Assembly (NCBI GenBank): GCA_036245805.1
Contig: BTRK01000001.1
Span: 29,767,087 to 29,831,086, forward strand
Direction: 5' to 3'
DNA: 64,000 nucleotides
From: Pristionchus mayeri
Taxonomy: Eukaryota > Nematoda > Chromadorea > Rhabditida > Neodiplogasteridae
The notes under the pieces are model-generated. The model searched no databases. It was not told the origin of the DNA and saw only the letters and a list, made by a program, of their open reading frames with translations. This document shows, in pieces, positions 1-11,931 of this stretch. The position numbers and the translations under genes were made by a program. The stretch's first letter is position 1. Each line of letters starts with the position of its first letter.

Positions 1-420
1 AGCATTTTTATAGTTGGAAGTAAAATGCTAGCTCATCTGAGAAAAAATTTTGACCAGTTGAATTCTCAAAATTCTCACCCTGAAATTGTTTTTCGCGAAT
101 GTACAAATTAAATTATCTTATTCGATTCCCCGTTAGAAGTTACTCCTAAGTTCAAAATTTCACCAAAAAACTGTGTCGAAAAGTGGTTTCCCGAATAAAG
201 GAAGAAGAATGAGTGGATATTTTCACCCATTTTTACGCAGTTTCCTGCAGAACCTTCGTGAGTTACGATCAGTTCTCAACTTTTTTCGACGATTCTACAC
301 TAGGAAAAAAATATGAACCTGAAAAACTCCGAGTTTTGAGAATTTCTGAAAACTCGATTTTCTCAACTTCGATATTTCCCATTTTTATGCATTTATAACA
401 TCTAATTTTCAAATCACATC
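1..420. repeat. Arm of a palindromic element, cut by window start
   Basis: This stretch is a diverged relative of one arm of the palindrome at 29,128-30,998. Shared pieces include a 'GTTAGAAGT' segment, 'CTCATCTGRGAAAAAA' and a 'TTACYCCTA' motif followed by an A-rich tract, in the same order as at about 29,310-29,520. The partner arm must lie left of the window. No gene is visible. Confidence 0.5.
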
Positions 421-1089
421 CCACTACTGTCCATTAAATCTTGCAGAATGTACCAATAGGAGTCGGCAAATTAACATATTGGCTGGCCCCATGTGGCTGC
501 ACCAGACTAATTTTTGATTAAAAACACGATTTCGCGAGGGAAGCAAAGAAATAAAATACGATTTAGAGTACAGTTTTGCATAAATAGTCGATATTTTGCT
601 TGTTTCATGTGTTTCTGTAAAAATTTCATCGGATGGGGTTGACTACAAGTAGAATTCATCGTTTTCAAAATTTTTGGTTGTCAATGCTCAGATTCTCGAT
701 ATTTTTTCAATTTACGTTTATTTGTTATTTATGAGCTGATTTAGAGTAAGTGAGATTGGTAGAGTTTAAAGAACCACAACACAGATCAAAATACTTTCAA
801 AAGTTGTCAAATGATCGATCTGTAGCAACGTACACTGTGAATAAAAATTTTCAGAAAACATTGAGTACCTTAAAGGAGGGTCAAAGGCAAAATTCAATTG
901 TTGAAGCTTTCATATGCACGCCCTAGATCTCCTCAACGAAAAGAAGTTCCGAAATTTTCAAATTGATATTTCCATTACGAACAGAGCTATCGGTAGTTGG
1001 CAGGGAGCCAATTCAAGGAAAGCTCACGCTACGAGCGAGAGAGCACGCGACTTGAAGATATTTCTCCTCTAATTGAAACATATTTCAAC
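421..1089. other. AT-rich stretch without a gene
   Basis: No convincing exon is seen. A short module at about 868-900 (TTAAAGGAGGGTCAAAGG) resembles one at 45,080-45,125 (TTAAAGGAGGACTGAAGG), so it is probably a fragment of a dispersed repeat. Confidence 0.4.
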
Positions 1090-2343
1090 TGGGCGCGCGT
1101 TTGCCTATATACCACACGTAGTCAGTGGGGATGGGCGGGAACAATTTTCAAAAACATTTTTTTAAATTTAGCCCATACTATAATGGGAGAATGCATATGT
1201 GATGACTTTATGAAAAATCCAGGTCACAGGTCCCAAAGCCGCCTTTTAGGAAATATCCGGTTTTGGAGCCGGCTATGCTCTATTTAATCTCTCCGATGAG
1301 CTACAGAGGTGGCATTGGTCTCAAAATGTGCGGAAAATTATTTCCAGAATCTTTTATGTTGGATGCGAAGCTGAAAACGCAAATGTGATTAAGTGAGCAA
1401 TCAGAAAATTGAATTGTAAATTTTCTGCAATTCTTTGATGAAATCGTTTGAAAATCGACGGCATGGAACCATGTATGACTGGTACTTTTAGAAAAAGCTG
1501 GCGAATCCTAAGTTTGGATCATTCTGAAAAATCGATTTTCTCTACCTCAAAAAAGTGGAAGTTTGTGATCATCAAAGTCAGAATTCAAAAGGTTGGGCGT
1601 CTGACAACTAGGTGCATTTTATAGTATGTCCCAACATGCGCGGAAAATAGCAAGAAGACGTCATTCTATCTATGTTGATGATTCGTCTCCATAAACATGC
1701 CTAAATTTGAGGGTCGCTATTTGCAATAATTCGTTTGTGGCAAGGAGGTTGTGAAAATTGAGCATATTTAAATGTAGAAAAGCGTTGTGAATGCTGGCTA
1801 ACCAGAATATAAAGAAATGTTTGTAATTTCGCGACTAAAAAATTTGAAAATTTTCAGGATCACAAATTATCAAATATTCAAAGTCGTGTTCAAATGTTGC
1901 ATTTTTCAGTGGATCTTAATTAAATTAATATAAATTGATTTTCTACATTCAAATCTGCTCAATTTTCACAACCTCCTTGCCACAAACGAATTATTGTAAA
2001 TAGCGACCCTCAAATTTAGGCATGTTTATGGAGACGAATCATCAACATAGATAGAATGACTGCACGTCTTCTTGCTATTTTCCGCGCATGTTGGGACATA
2101 CTATAAAATGCACCTAGTTGTCAGACGCCCAACCTTTTGAATTCTGATTTTGATGATCACAAACTTGCACTTTTTTGAGGTAGATAAAATCGATTTTTCA
2201 GAATGATCCAAACTTAGGATTCGCCAGCTTTTTCTAAAAGTACCAGTCATACATGGTTCCATGCAGTCGATTTTCAAACGATTTCATCAAAGAATTGCAG
2301 AAAATTGACAATTCAATTTTCTGATTGCTCACTTAATCACATT

Positions 2344-2520
2344 CAACTCGTCACGGCGCACGGGGGCCACCCTCAATATGCTCTTTTTACATTTTTATAA
2401 TGTGATGGTGGACTCAATTTTCCATAATCTTCAATAAAATTCCGTATAATGTATACTCACAAATTTAGGACAAATTTTAATTTGTTCGGAAATGTAATAT
2501 TTGAGAATAGCTTTTTCAAC
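2344..2520. repeat. Insertion present in only one arm of the F1 palindrome
   Basis: The left arm runs without a break through the sequence corresponding to 'CACATT|TGCGTTTTCAGC', near 1,378-1,390. The right arm has about 175 extra bases there, bounded by CAACT at the left and TCAACTT at the right. It is a later insertion into one arm; its family is not recognised. Confidence 0.5.
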
Positions 2521-2762
2521 TTTGCGTTTTCAGCTTCGCATCCAACATAAAAGATTCTGGAAATAATTTTCCGCACATTTTGAGAGCTCATCGGAGAGGT
2601 GAAATAGAGCATAACCGGCTCCAAAACCGGATATTTCCTAAAAGGCGGCTTTGGGACCTGTGACCTGGATTTTTCATAAAGTCATCACATATGCATTCTC
2701 CCATTTTAGTATGGGCTAAATTAAAATATGTTTTTGAAAATTGTTCCCGAGAGGCCTTTTTA

Positions 2763-4024
2763 TCAGGTTGGAACAAAAGTTCTGTCCGATTTCAATATTT
2801 TGGTTTTCTTACATTCAACATCCTTCCTTTTCGACCAATTTTCAAATGGTTGTTCTCATACAATAAGTGATTCTCTGTACAGCGCACATTTGTACAGCTC
2901 TATAACTTCGGGATTGTGGTCGCAGTGCGAGGTAAAATTCACCGTAATAGGTAACTGGGCTATTAATTTCTCCGAGTTCCAATCTATCGGTCTGAGAGAT
3001 AGTACCAACCGTATTATATTTTTGGAAAGTACCATGGTCGTGTATTACAGCAGCAACTTAAAATTAATTTTAGCACGAAAGGCCAACTTGAAAAATGCAC
3101 CAATTGGCCAATACTGATGTACTGGACATGACCTCAGATGAATTTATCTACCGTGCATTCAAATATTTAGACTTAGAGACTAAAACATACTGAAAATGTA
3201 TAGATCCGGCCCTGTTCAGCGCGTTACTTTAGTTAGGTAATTGTGCGATCCTCCTGTCACAATCCAAAATTTATTTAAAAATTGATGCCCAAAATTCAAC
3301 AGTAAAATCGACATATTTTACCAGTTCCTGTCTCACATACAGTTGATCAGCTCGTTATTTTGTGATTATATGCTGAAGCTAACTTTTTGCTGAAGGTAAG
3401 TTGGGTAATAGGTACTTTTGGTAGAGAAGTAATCCTATCCTGGACACCAAAAGTCGGAATTTTGCATGTTTCTCAAGTATTATATGTTTTTGAAAAATCA
3501 CAATTTTGAGAAAGATGAAGATCAGTTCAGCTAGACGTTTCAGCTAGAAGCTAGATGTGTGAATGACGCAATAGTAGTACACTATATCGCCCATATTCTA
3601 AGAACTGTCAGTTTGATTATCGGGGCAGGAATACTATTCGATTGAACAGCACCATCACTCCATCTTACTCTTTGTTCTTCATGTAATTCGGGGAAGAGAT
3701 GGATAAACCTCACCGTTCAACCCAGGTTTAGAAAGTACTAGACATGGTCTTCTCAATAATATATGTGAAGTTGCGTCACGATTTTTCTCTTCTGCAAAAT
3801 AGTGATCCAAACACTTCTGAAAAAAAATTCGAAACTTGGTTTATTAACAATCATCAAATTCTCGTATACCCCGAGTCGCTTATTTGATCTGAACATATGT
3901 AGGGAATGTTCAAGTCTTCCACCTAATTACTCTACTGAGTTAGCTCGATGCGATTTGAGATGTGCATTTTACGCGAGCTCAAACGTCGTTCATGAAATCT
4001 GACAGAACTTATGTTCCAACCTAA
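2763..4024. mobile_element. Mariner-like element, no intact transposase
   Basis: The ends are inverted repeats, TCAGGTTGGAACAAAAG at the left and the complement of TTAGGTTGGAACATAAG at the right, each flanked by TA, the target duplication expected for Tc1/mariner elements. The length of 1,262 bases is close to a full mariner. No frame on either strand shows mariner transposase motifs such as DEKW or SPDLSP. A 129-codon open frame at 2,728-3,117 has no recognisable domain and starts outside the left end, so it is not treated as a gene. This is a decayed or non-autonomous copy inserted into the right end of the F1 element. Confidence 0.7.
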
Positions 4025-4343
4025 TACCTCCACTGACTCGTGATACTCGTGATACCTCCTTTAAGAAAAAAAGGGAGAGGCAAGGGGAAAGGTGAGAAAT
4101 GGGAAGAGAAAGTATCTTTTTTGTCTATCTGTCCTCAGAAATTCAAAATTTCGAAAAAAAAGTCAAAAATGATGTCACGATACGAACTTGCACCGGAAAT
4201 TCCGCTGTTAAATTTCGAAATTATCTGGTATAAATCCAGCCTTTGCCCGATAAGAGAATCTTCGCATCCCTCTCTCTCAGAAGGAACAAGCAAACAACTT
4301 TATCGGGACGATGTTAAACATATTTCCAAATTTGAATGGATTC

Positions 4344-7300
4344 TCACAGGCCTGTGAATTGTGCCTGAAATTGTTCTCCATTCGTAAAACATTTTCCATT
4401 GCTACTTACTGTGAAACCCCTGACATTCTCGCCTCCATATGGCTGCCAACTGAGGTGCATCACGTTAGAGGCGAACGTACGGAACTTCCGCCCGTTTAGA
4501 TTGCCTCCAGTCAGGCTGGAAATATCGGATGATAATTGCAGCATTTGATTAATTATGTTCCACAATATAAAAACGAGTCGCACATATTCGCCTACTTCGC
4601 AATCAGCCTCCCTCCCACAGTTCCTTCGTGCAGCGTGAGATGGTCACAGCACGAATTCGCTTCGAAGTTTAGAATCTGCATGATGACATTTTCGCGTGTT
4701 TTGAGAACAACGAAATGCTTGCCTCAAGCTGAACAATTTTCCTCTCCGGCACTTGCAGTTCATAGTCACACGGTTCACTGGCGTTTTTCGGATATCCGGG
4801 AGAGTAAATCTAAATCTCTTATTTTTCATGAAATTTTCGCTTAAAACGCGTTCTCCGTAAGAACGCAGTGAAAGGGTGAGATAGTGGCACAACTCCGCCA
4901 AAATGGTCTCAAAATGCTCAAACTTTCAGAATATAACCACTAGGGACCAATAACACACGTCCTCTGAGAAATCGCAGGTGCCATTTGACAAACTGTTCAA
5001 AGTGGTCCAATGTCTATGAGATTTTTATGGTATATATAAACAAGGCCCACTAACCCCCAGGAAACTTTGTAGAACCGGAAATTGAAAACTGCCTAAAATC
5101 CGGCTCCGGTCATTTTGAAAATTCAAAAATTCATATTTTTTTAAAAGTTGAGTAAAAAAGTCGTTTAAAAAAGGAAAATGAAGAACATGACGAGATGAAC
5201 AACATTACTGTTGAAGTGAAACCGAATAAAAAATTTTGACATCTTGAAAATGCGACAAATCGATTTTTGTATCCAAAAATTGGATGGAGTGAAAAAAATA
5301 TCACCTATCTTACAGCTGGTTTTAACGAATTCGAACTCTACGCTCTTTTCTACCCCAGGAAAGTTGTACTTGGAACTCACAGGACCGTTCATTTTTTTTG
5401 TTTGAACGGCAGAAACCCAGAATATCGTGCACTTTGCCTGTTTGAGCATTACATATATTCGTCCAGTTCACCGAGTTTAGCGTGTATTTCACATTTTTCG
5501 ATATTTTGGACGTGAATGAGTAAAAATATAGCGATAAAAGTTAAAATTTCCACGTTTTCGAAAAAAATTTTTGCCCTTGCAAAATATCGATTTTTTCGAA
5601 TCTCCGAAATTTCGCATTTTCGACGTAAATTTGCTTCGCCTGACCATAATGAATGTTTCTGATGCTTTTTCCAAGGCCTGGAACATCAGCTTATACATTT
5701 GACGTCGATTTGAAATATTATCATTGTAATTTGCATATATGCCGTATATATCTATGTAATGATAATACAATGCGAAATAATAACTTCAGAAACATTCACT
5801 ATGGTCAGGCGAAGAAAATTAACGTCGAAAATGCGAAATTTCGGAGATTCGAAAAAATCGATTTTTCGAAAATGCGGAAATTTTTAACTTTTATCACTCT
5901 AATTTTACTCTTTCACGTCCAAAACATCGAAAAATGTCAAACACACGCTAAACTCGGTGAACTGGACGAATATATGTAATGCTCAAACAGGCAAAGTGCA
6001 CGAAATTCTAGGTTTCTGACGTTAAAACAAAAAATGGAACGGTCCTGTGAGTTCCAAATGCAACTTTTCTGGGGTAGAAAAGAGCGTAGAGTTCGAATTC
6101 GTCAAAATCAGCTTTAAGATAGGGGATATTTTTTCACGCCATCCATTTTTGAATACAACAATCGATTTTTCGCATTTTTCAAGATGTCAAAATTTTTTAT
6201 TCGGTTTCACTTCAACAATAATGTTGTTCATCTCGTCATGTTCTTCATTTTCTTTTTTTGAACGACTTTTTTACTCAACTTTAAAGAGACTTATGAATTT
6301 TTGAATTTTCAAAATTACCGGAGCCGGATTTTAGGCGGTTTTGAATTCTCACCCTCACCAAGCCAGTTTTAAGTTGCTTGACCTTAGATGTGTCAATGTT
6401 CATTGTTTGGAAGAAATTGAGTCACTTTAAACAGTTTCTAAAACAGGGATATGTGTTTCATGCAATCTCTCAGAAGACCTGTGATAATCGTTCATTCGAG
6501 AATTGATGCCAAAATATAGATTTTTGACCTACAAAAATCGATAATTTTAAATTTTGGATTTCAACCTTGTGCTATAGATCATTCGAAAGAGCTTGAAAAG
6601 TTATGCAAGAATCTACATTTGTGTCAAAAATAATCTACCTGGAAGCGATAAATCTGTCAAATCGTGCAATTGTTCACTCATTTGCACATACATCGCCGAA
6701 ACTACACCTCATAAAGTCAAAAGCACATTCCAATTCCGACATATTTTGTGCCAAATGTATCGTATAATTTGAATAACGAATGAAATCGCCATATTTTCAG
6801 TGCCGAAGATATTAACATATCGCTCGAATGACGACTTACGTAGATTTTTTTAGGTAAATCCTAATTATTCTGCACAGTTTACTAGTGATACACTTCCAAA
6901 TGGACATCACGATTCATAGTTGGCGTCGTGGAGCATATATCAGTAATTTCCATTGCATTACAAATGTATTTTTATGCTTCAAATTTCATGCTTTTCACCA
7001 CTGAAATCACTAATTCCCCTGCTGCTAACTCATCATTTCGACTTTATTACTCGTGCTGGTAAGACAATTTGAATACTATGGTTAGCGATGAATAAGAATT
7101 GGTGGCATAGACCTCCACCAACGTCTTGATACTCCGATTCTTGATGCTCAAATTTGGCAGTTCGATAGCTTCGGAATTGCAAACAAATCGTTTTTGAGGA
7201 AAATTGTGTGAATTCTAATGAGTAGCATGTTTTTTAATGAGTAGCAAAATTGTTTTTGTAAGCAAATTAATCATAAGCTGGCGAAAAAACATTAGATTTC

Positions 7301-10300
7301 GAAATTTCACAAATTGGAAATTTTCATATTTAAAAAAAATGGGAAATTCATAAAAGTTAATATTTGTACTTTTCTCGGTGAATTATTATTCGCTATCGTA
7401 GGACAATCATTTCCAAACATATACCTCATTAGAATTCACACAAATTTCCTCAAAAACGATTTGTTTGCAATTCCGAAGCTATCAAACTTCCATATTTGAG
7501 CACCAAGAATCGGAGTATCAAAACATTGGTGGAGGTCTATGCCACCAATTCTTATTCATGGCTAACCATACTATACAAATTGTGTTACTAGCACGAGTAA
7601 TGAAGTCGAAATGATGAATTAGCAGCAAAGGAAATTGTGATTTCAGTGGTGAAAAGCATGTGATTTGAAGCATAAACATACATTTGTAACGCAATGGAAA
7701 TTACTGATATTGGGGTGTCCGGAAAGTTCGTATAATTTTTTGTTTTTATTTTTTATTCAATGCTTTACAATTCTCAGTGACCAATGTATGCCCCCTTCTT
7801 TCTCACTACCTCCCTTCAGCGATTGGGCAGGGTCTCGATTCCTCTCTTCCAGAATGCGGGTTTCTTCGAGACCGCCCAGTTCACGAAAGCCCTCACAACT
7901 TCATCTCGATTCTTGAACTTCTTTCCTTTGCAGAAGTCAGAGAGAGAGCGGAAGCAGTGGTAGTCGCATGGGGAGAGATCCGGGGAATACGGTGGATGGG
8001 GAATCCTCTCGATCTTCAGCTCGTCCATTTTCTTCTGGGTCATCTTCGCTCGATGTGGGCGAGCATTGTCCATCAGAACAAGAATTTTGCCCTGGTTCAG
8101 GAGTCTGGGAGGGACTCTGATCGCGACATCTTCCAGTTGTTCAGAGAAGAGGTCGGCATTGATGCTGGTGCCAGGGGCGAGGATCTCCCAGTAGATGGGA
8201 CCGAGCACTGAGAAGAAGAAGCAGAGGAGTTCCTTCTTTCCGTGTTCTTCCTTCTTCGGGACGGGCGTGGGCTTCTCATCTGCATCCACCCATTGCAGTC
8301 TCCTCACAGGGTTATCGTACGTGATCCACTTCTCATCTGTAGCGATGATGGAATTGACCCATCGAAGATTGGATCTACGATGGAGTAATTCCCGACAGAC
8401 TTGAACACGATTTTTCAGCTGTTCGGGGGAGAGGTCATGGGGAATCACTTGTGGGAGTTTCGGCTTCTTCCCAGATCGATGGAGGATATCGGACACCGTT
8501 GATCTGGGAGTACCAGTATCCTTCTTCAACTCACGCACACTGGCCATGGGCTTGCGCTTCAGTGTGCGGAGAACGAGAGGCTGATCGAGGGAAGGAGGGC
8601 GTCCAGAGCGGGGTTGATCATCGAGACCAAACTCCCCTTTCTTGAAGAGGGAGAACAACTTATAGCAGAAGGGTATGGAGGGGGCGTCAGCTCCTTTCGA
8701 CTGGGCCAGGGCAGAGTGGGCCTCCTTCACGGATCGGCCAAGACAGTAGTAATGAATAAAACTGCTCGGAGGTAGAGATGGGAGTCCATCACAAGAATCA
8801 ATGTAGCAACTAGGAGACTGATTAAATCCTCTCACTACTCAACGTCAGAATGATGCAATACATTTTTGACAAACAGATTGCGCAATCACTGCATTTGATC
8901 GCGAACTGACTTTTTTCTGAAGCATTATACGAACTTTCCGTCACCCCAATATATTCTCCACAACGCCAAATATGAATCGTGATGTCCATTTGGAAGTGTA
9001 TCATTAGTAAACTGTGCAGAATAATTAGGATTTACCTAAAAAAATCTACGTAAGTCGTCATTTCGAGCGATAATTTTATTTCTTCGGCACTGAAAATATG
9101 GCGATTGTATTCGTTATTCAAATTCTACGATACATTTGGCACAAAATATGTCGGAACTGGAATGTGCTTTTGACTTTATGAGGTGTAGTTTCGGCGATGT
9201 ATGTGGAAATGAGCGAAAAATTGCACGATTTGACAGATTTATCGCTTCCAGGTAGATTATTTTTGACACAAATGTAGATTCTTGCATAACTTTTCAAGCT
9301 CTTTCGAATGATCTATAGCACAAGGTTGAAATCCAAAATTTAAAATTATCGATTTTTGTTGTTGTCGATTATTGGTTCCTAGTGGTTATATTCTGAAATT
9401 TTGAACATCGGGAAGCCAGTTTGGCGGAGTTGTGCGATACCAACTGCACTCTTACCGAGACGTTAATATGCTAAGGCGCCTATTCATTCTCATATCCTCC
9501 AGTCGGCAATTGACTTAGTATTTTCTTGGTCTCTCGAATGGAATCTATCTCTTCTATCTCTGAATGAATCAAAATGTACCGTTGTTAATTATGGCCCTTT
9601 TTCCCCCCCGTACCCAATATTTCATCAATGGAAAGCCGCTCTCTGTATCCCCTTCCATGAAAGACCTTGGTATTCTTATGCAGCCTTCACTGAAATTCAA
9701 TGAACATATCGCTAAAATAAGCTAGAGCACAAGTAAATATTATGTTTAAATGCTTCTGTTCAACAGATAATTGTTTGTATAATCGCGCATTTGCAACTTT
9801 CATCAGGCCTTTGCTTGAATACTGCTCAGTTGTCTGGTCTCCATCTACTGTTACTCTTACAAACTCGATAGAAAGTGTTCAACGTAATTTTACGCGCCGT
9901 CTTTTTGCGCGTTGTCATATTCCATACACTTCCTACCCACAAAGACTTTCTCTTCTTTCTTTACAAACTCTTGAACATAGAATATTGATTTCTGATCTCC
10001 TTTTTCTTTATAAATCTATTCACGGTTTCTACTCCTATGACCACTCTTCCCTTTATAAAATTCCCCCCCTTTCACGGAGTCTTCGTAGGACACATGCTTT
10101 GCGAATTTCTTTGCCTTTCGCGCTTCCAAAGTCTCACTCTAGTTTCGTGACTAGGACTGTCGATAGATGGAACGCGCTATCCTCTGAAATCGCTACAAGC
10201 TCGCCTAAACGTTTTCGTTCCCACCTTCTCTCTCTCTCTCTCTGCCATCTATATCATTATCTTCCGAGTCGCTGTTACGACTTTAACCCTACCTGCTGCC

Positions 10301-11931
10301 CCGCCAAATCCCCAATCCCCCAATTTCAAAGTCTACTCCCCGTTGCCTTCAAGTCCATTTCTCCTTACCTACCGTCGAGTCGGCGTCGCTAGCGACCCTG
10401 GGGACGTTCGACTCGAGGTAACCCATTCTACAAACTACATCCACCGCAATCTACCGAAGACTGCCCGAAATTTCCCCTCATTAATACACCTGGCGGATAA
10501 ATAATTGAATTGAATTGAGAACGCGTTTTAAATTACTGACAATTTCGCCTTCCTTGTACACTTTCGATCCGCAGGCAGGGGCTTGCGCGTCGGCTAGAAA
10601 TGTTTACTTTTTTATCATAAATTATTTTCAAAAGTAAAAAAAAACTAACGTGTTCTCGTGCATGCGAAGGGAATGCTGATCGAGCAGTCTGTGTTGATCC
10701 ATTGACCCGCGACTGAGCTGGTCAGCATAGCCACGCAAGAACCGTCACCGGGTAGAGGGAATCCTGATATCACCAAGTCTTACTATTGTAATTATATTAA
10801 TTATGGTGTGCAGAATATACCAGGCGCGAAGTTGGTGTAATCCACAGGCGAACCATCTATCCAGGAGAAAGTGCCGTTATCGAATACGTTTCCGCCAATG
10901 AGCAAGCCATTGAGGTATCCCATGGAGGTCGCTTGACGCCGAATGAAGTCATTAGCCTAGCAAAACACAACATCAATACTGTTCTGTCTTTACTCACAAT
11001 TGAGGTTTGCAAAAATGTGCTGTTTTATAGTATCTTTATGTGTCGTAAATTGATCGTATATGACTACAGAATATCAACCTGCTTAGAATGAATCGAAGCC
11101 AGTCCGCTGAAGTCAGCTTCACACTCTTCTTCAGCCATTTCCATTGTCAATGAGTTACTCGATAGCTGAGAAAGTTCATGACGAGATATCTACAGAATTC
11201 ATTTGCATACCTTAGCACAAGTTTCAACATCTCCGTCAGAACTTTGAATCACATCATAGTCATAACAGTTCTCTTCGATTTCCAAGTCAATGGTTTTGAA
11301 ACACCATAGGTTCAATCCCCATGCATCCCAATCATTGGAATTAGACTCAATCTTTGATGTCTCCGCATTAAAGTACAAAGTCGATGATCCACATGATACA
11401 CTTGGAACTAAATTGCATAATTGTTTGAAGTTTTCGAATATTCTAACCTGGGATTATTATTGGAGTACCGTCAGCCCAGTGAAACTTTGACGTCTTAGTG
11501 TCGCAGACAACTCCTGTATGGTAATTTTTAGATTAAGAGAATGTATAGGGACTTGCCTAGAGCATCCCATTTCACGCCTACTCCACTAGCCCATCGAGAA
11601 TGCATGAAGTTGACTACCTTAAAGGAGAAACCTTTGCAATTAGAAATAAAGTATCTGCAAGCTGGTATCTTTTATGTGAAAAACCTCGCCAGTGTCGACT
11701 TTTGGGGGTATTCCTCCGCCTTTCGCGCATTCGAATAGAGCGTAGTCCGTTAGATTTCGAACCGTTCCGGATGCGGACAACTCAATGCTTCTCACGCACA
11801 TTCCTTTCCACATAATGTCGTAGCCACTCGGGCATGATGACTGAGTCGATTGTACTAATAGGACAAGCACTAAATGAATTTTTTTATTAAATTATTAAAA
11901 ATTCGAACTCACATGATATCAGGAAAAGCAT
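4344..11931 (-). CDS. Secreted C-type lectin with CUB domain (split by nested transposons)
   Basis: Thirteen exons: 11931-11913, 11869-11685, 11617-11557, 11513-11448, 11407-11211, 11165-11079, 10956-10821, 10763-10650, 10593-10541, 4809-4723, 4675-4596, 4515-4410, 4364-4344, giving about 403 residues in one consistent frame. A hydrophobic signal peptide (MLFLISLLVLLVQS) leads into a Cys-rich first domain. A C-type lectin domain follows (CEADFSGLASIH, WIDGSPVDYTNF, WINTDCSISIPFAC). The CUB domain (IYSPGYP, SEPCDY, CCDHL, MHLSWQP) lies 5.7 kb away at the far side of a transposon nest. Evidence that the two halves form one gene: the rightward paralog at 12,050 has the same exon order, sizes and phases, and a phase-matched linker exon (10593-10541) lies before the insertion. 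Donors after exons 3 and 10 are GC. Likely secreted; nematode relatives are often intestinal or immune-linked. Whether the long intron is spliced efficiently cannot be seen. Confidence 0.82.
4957..6490. repeat. Palindromic element nested in the left arm
   Basis: The sequence 5,085-5,700 is the inverted complement of 5,740-6,345, with weaker outer pairing out to about 4,957 and 6,490 (for example GTCCTCTGAGAAATCG against the complement of CAATCTCTCAGAAGAC). The matching position in the other arm of the surrounding element, near 9,355-9,365, lacks this block, so it inserted later. No coding potential is seen. Confidence 0.65.
7710..8949. mobile_element. Mariner element copy 1, nearly intact
   Basis: The element is 1,240 bases with inverted ends TTGGGGTGTCCGGAAAGTTC and its complement, the right end carrying one or two mismatches, and is flanked by TA on both sides. 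It encodes a leftward transposase (7,816-8,835). The other arm of the surrounding palindrome, near 6,940-6,960, preserves the empty site (CATATATCAGTAATTTCC), which confirms the ends and the TA duplication. Copies 2 and 3 are at 52,938 and 55,118. Confidence 0.93.
7816..8835 (-). CDS. Mariner transposase (DD34D), stop near the C terminus
   Basis: A 339-residue frame with the features of a mariner-family DNA transposase. The N-terminal half has helix-turn-helix DNA-binding motifs (SVKEAHSALAQ near residue 35, and PRSTVSDILHRSG near 110). The catalytic core has the first Asp in ATDEKWITYDN, the second in LMDNARPH and the third in SPDLSPCDYH, the last two separated by 34 residues, the mariner spacing. 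Compared with copy 2, the frame ends 14 codons early through a TGG to TGA change after ETLPNR. All three catalytic residues remain, so activity cannot be excluded. It cuts and pastes the element at TA sites. Confidence 0.9.
   Translation of the reverse strand: MRGFNQSPSCYIDSCDGLPSLPPSSFIHYYCLGRSVKEAHSALAQSKGADAPSIPFCYKLFSLFKKGEFGLDDQPRSGRPPSLDQPLVLRTLKRKPMASVRELKKDTGTPRSTVSDILHRSGKKPKLPQVIPHDLSPEQLKNRVQVCRELLHRRSNLRWVNSIIATDEKWITYDNPVRRLQWVDADEKPTPVPKKEEHGKKELLCFFFSVLGPIYWEILAPGTSINADLFSEQLEDVAIRVPPRLLNQGKILVLMDNARPHRAKMTQKKMDELKIERIPHPPYSPDLSPCDYHCFRSLSDFCKGKKFKNRDEVVRAFVNWAVSKKPAFWKRGIETLPNR
9466..10516 (+). mobile_element. 5'-truncated non-LTR retrotransposon (LINE) fragment
   Basis: The segment encodes the end of a reverse transcriptase, with motifs of the CR1/jockey type: KDLGILMQPSLKFNEHI at about 9,665-9,710, then FIRPLLEYCSVVWSP at about 9,798-9,842. 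The 3' end is a short ATTGA-type tandem tail (AATTGAATTGAATTGA), typical of such elements. It is inserted in the right inverted repeat of the TTAA element, and the flanking GAGACG and GAGAACG look like a short target duplication. The 5' end is lost. Confidence 0.8.
9742..10392 (+). pseudogene. Reverse transcriptase C-terminal remnant
   Basis: This 216-codon open frame covers the thumb and C-terminal region of a LINE reverse transcriptase (FIRPLLEYCSVVWSP, SIESVQRNFTRRLF, RTVDRWNALSSEI). Upstream homologous sequence (WSLEWNLSLLSLNESKC near 9,525, and KDLGILMQ) is in other frames and interrupted by a stop, and the catalytic palm with the FADD-type box is absent. It is therefore a dead fragment. 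Confidence 0.8.

Larger units (their letters stand above)
1090..4060. mobile_element. Fold-back element, family F1, copy 1
   Basis: The left half (about 1,138-1,840) is the inverted complement of about 1,890-2,750. Both ends carry the family core, a 'CCAAAGCCGCCTTTTAGG' type motif followed by 'CCGGTTTTG', next to GGGAACAATTTTC. The outer end motif, a 'CTCCACTGACTC.TGATAC' sequence, is found at about 4,028-4,050, displaced from the rest by the mariner-like insertion at 2,763-4,024. Related copies lie at 31,768-33,752 and 51,270-54,662. No transposase is encoded, so this is a non-autonomous fold-back element. Exact outer ends are uncertain. Confidence 0.65.
4841..10531. mobile_element. TTAA-flanked fold-back element in a lectin intron
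   Basis: The ends are a perfect 15-base inverted repeat, TTAAAACGCGTTCTC at 4841 and GAGAACGCGTTTTAA ending at 10531. This suggests a TTAA target duplication, as in piggyBac-type elements. Arms correspond over about 4,841-4,965 with 9,360-9,465, and 6,525-7,705 with the complement of 6,945-7,705 and 8,950-9,358. Removing the element restores a 44-base intron in the host gene. Three later insertions sit inside: a palindrome (about 4,957-6,490), a mariner (7,710-8,949) and a LINE fragment (about 9,466-10,516). No transposase belonging to this element was found. Confidence 0.75.

Noticed and set aside
2728..3117. 129-codon open frame as a gene
   Set aside because: It begins in the fold-back element and runs into a mariner-like element with TA-flanked ends. 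No domain, no signal peptide and no splice context.
7777..8211. Rightward open frame of 144 codons opposite the mariner transposase
   Set aside because: Shadow of the transposase. The same shadow recurs at 53,005-53,391 in copy 2, and it has no domain of its own.
10200..10260. (CT)n run as a regulatory element
   Set aside because: It lies inside the LINE coding remnant and reads as Leu/Ser codons of the reverse transcriptase tail.
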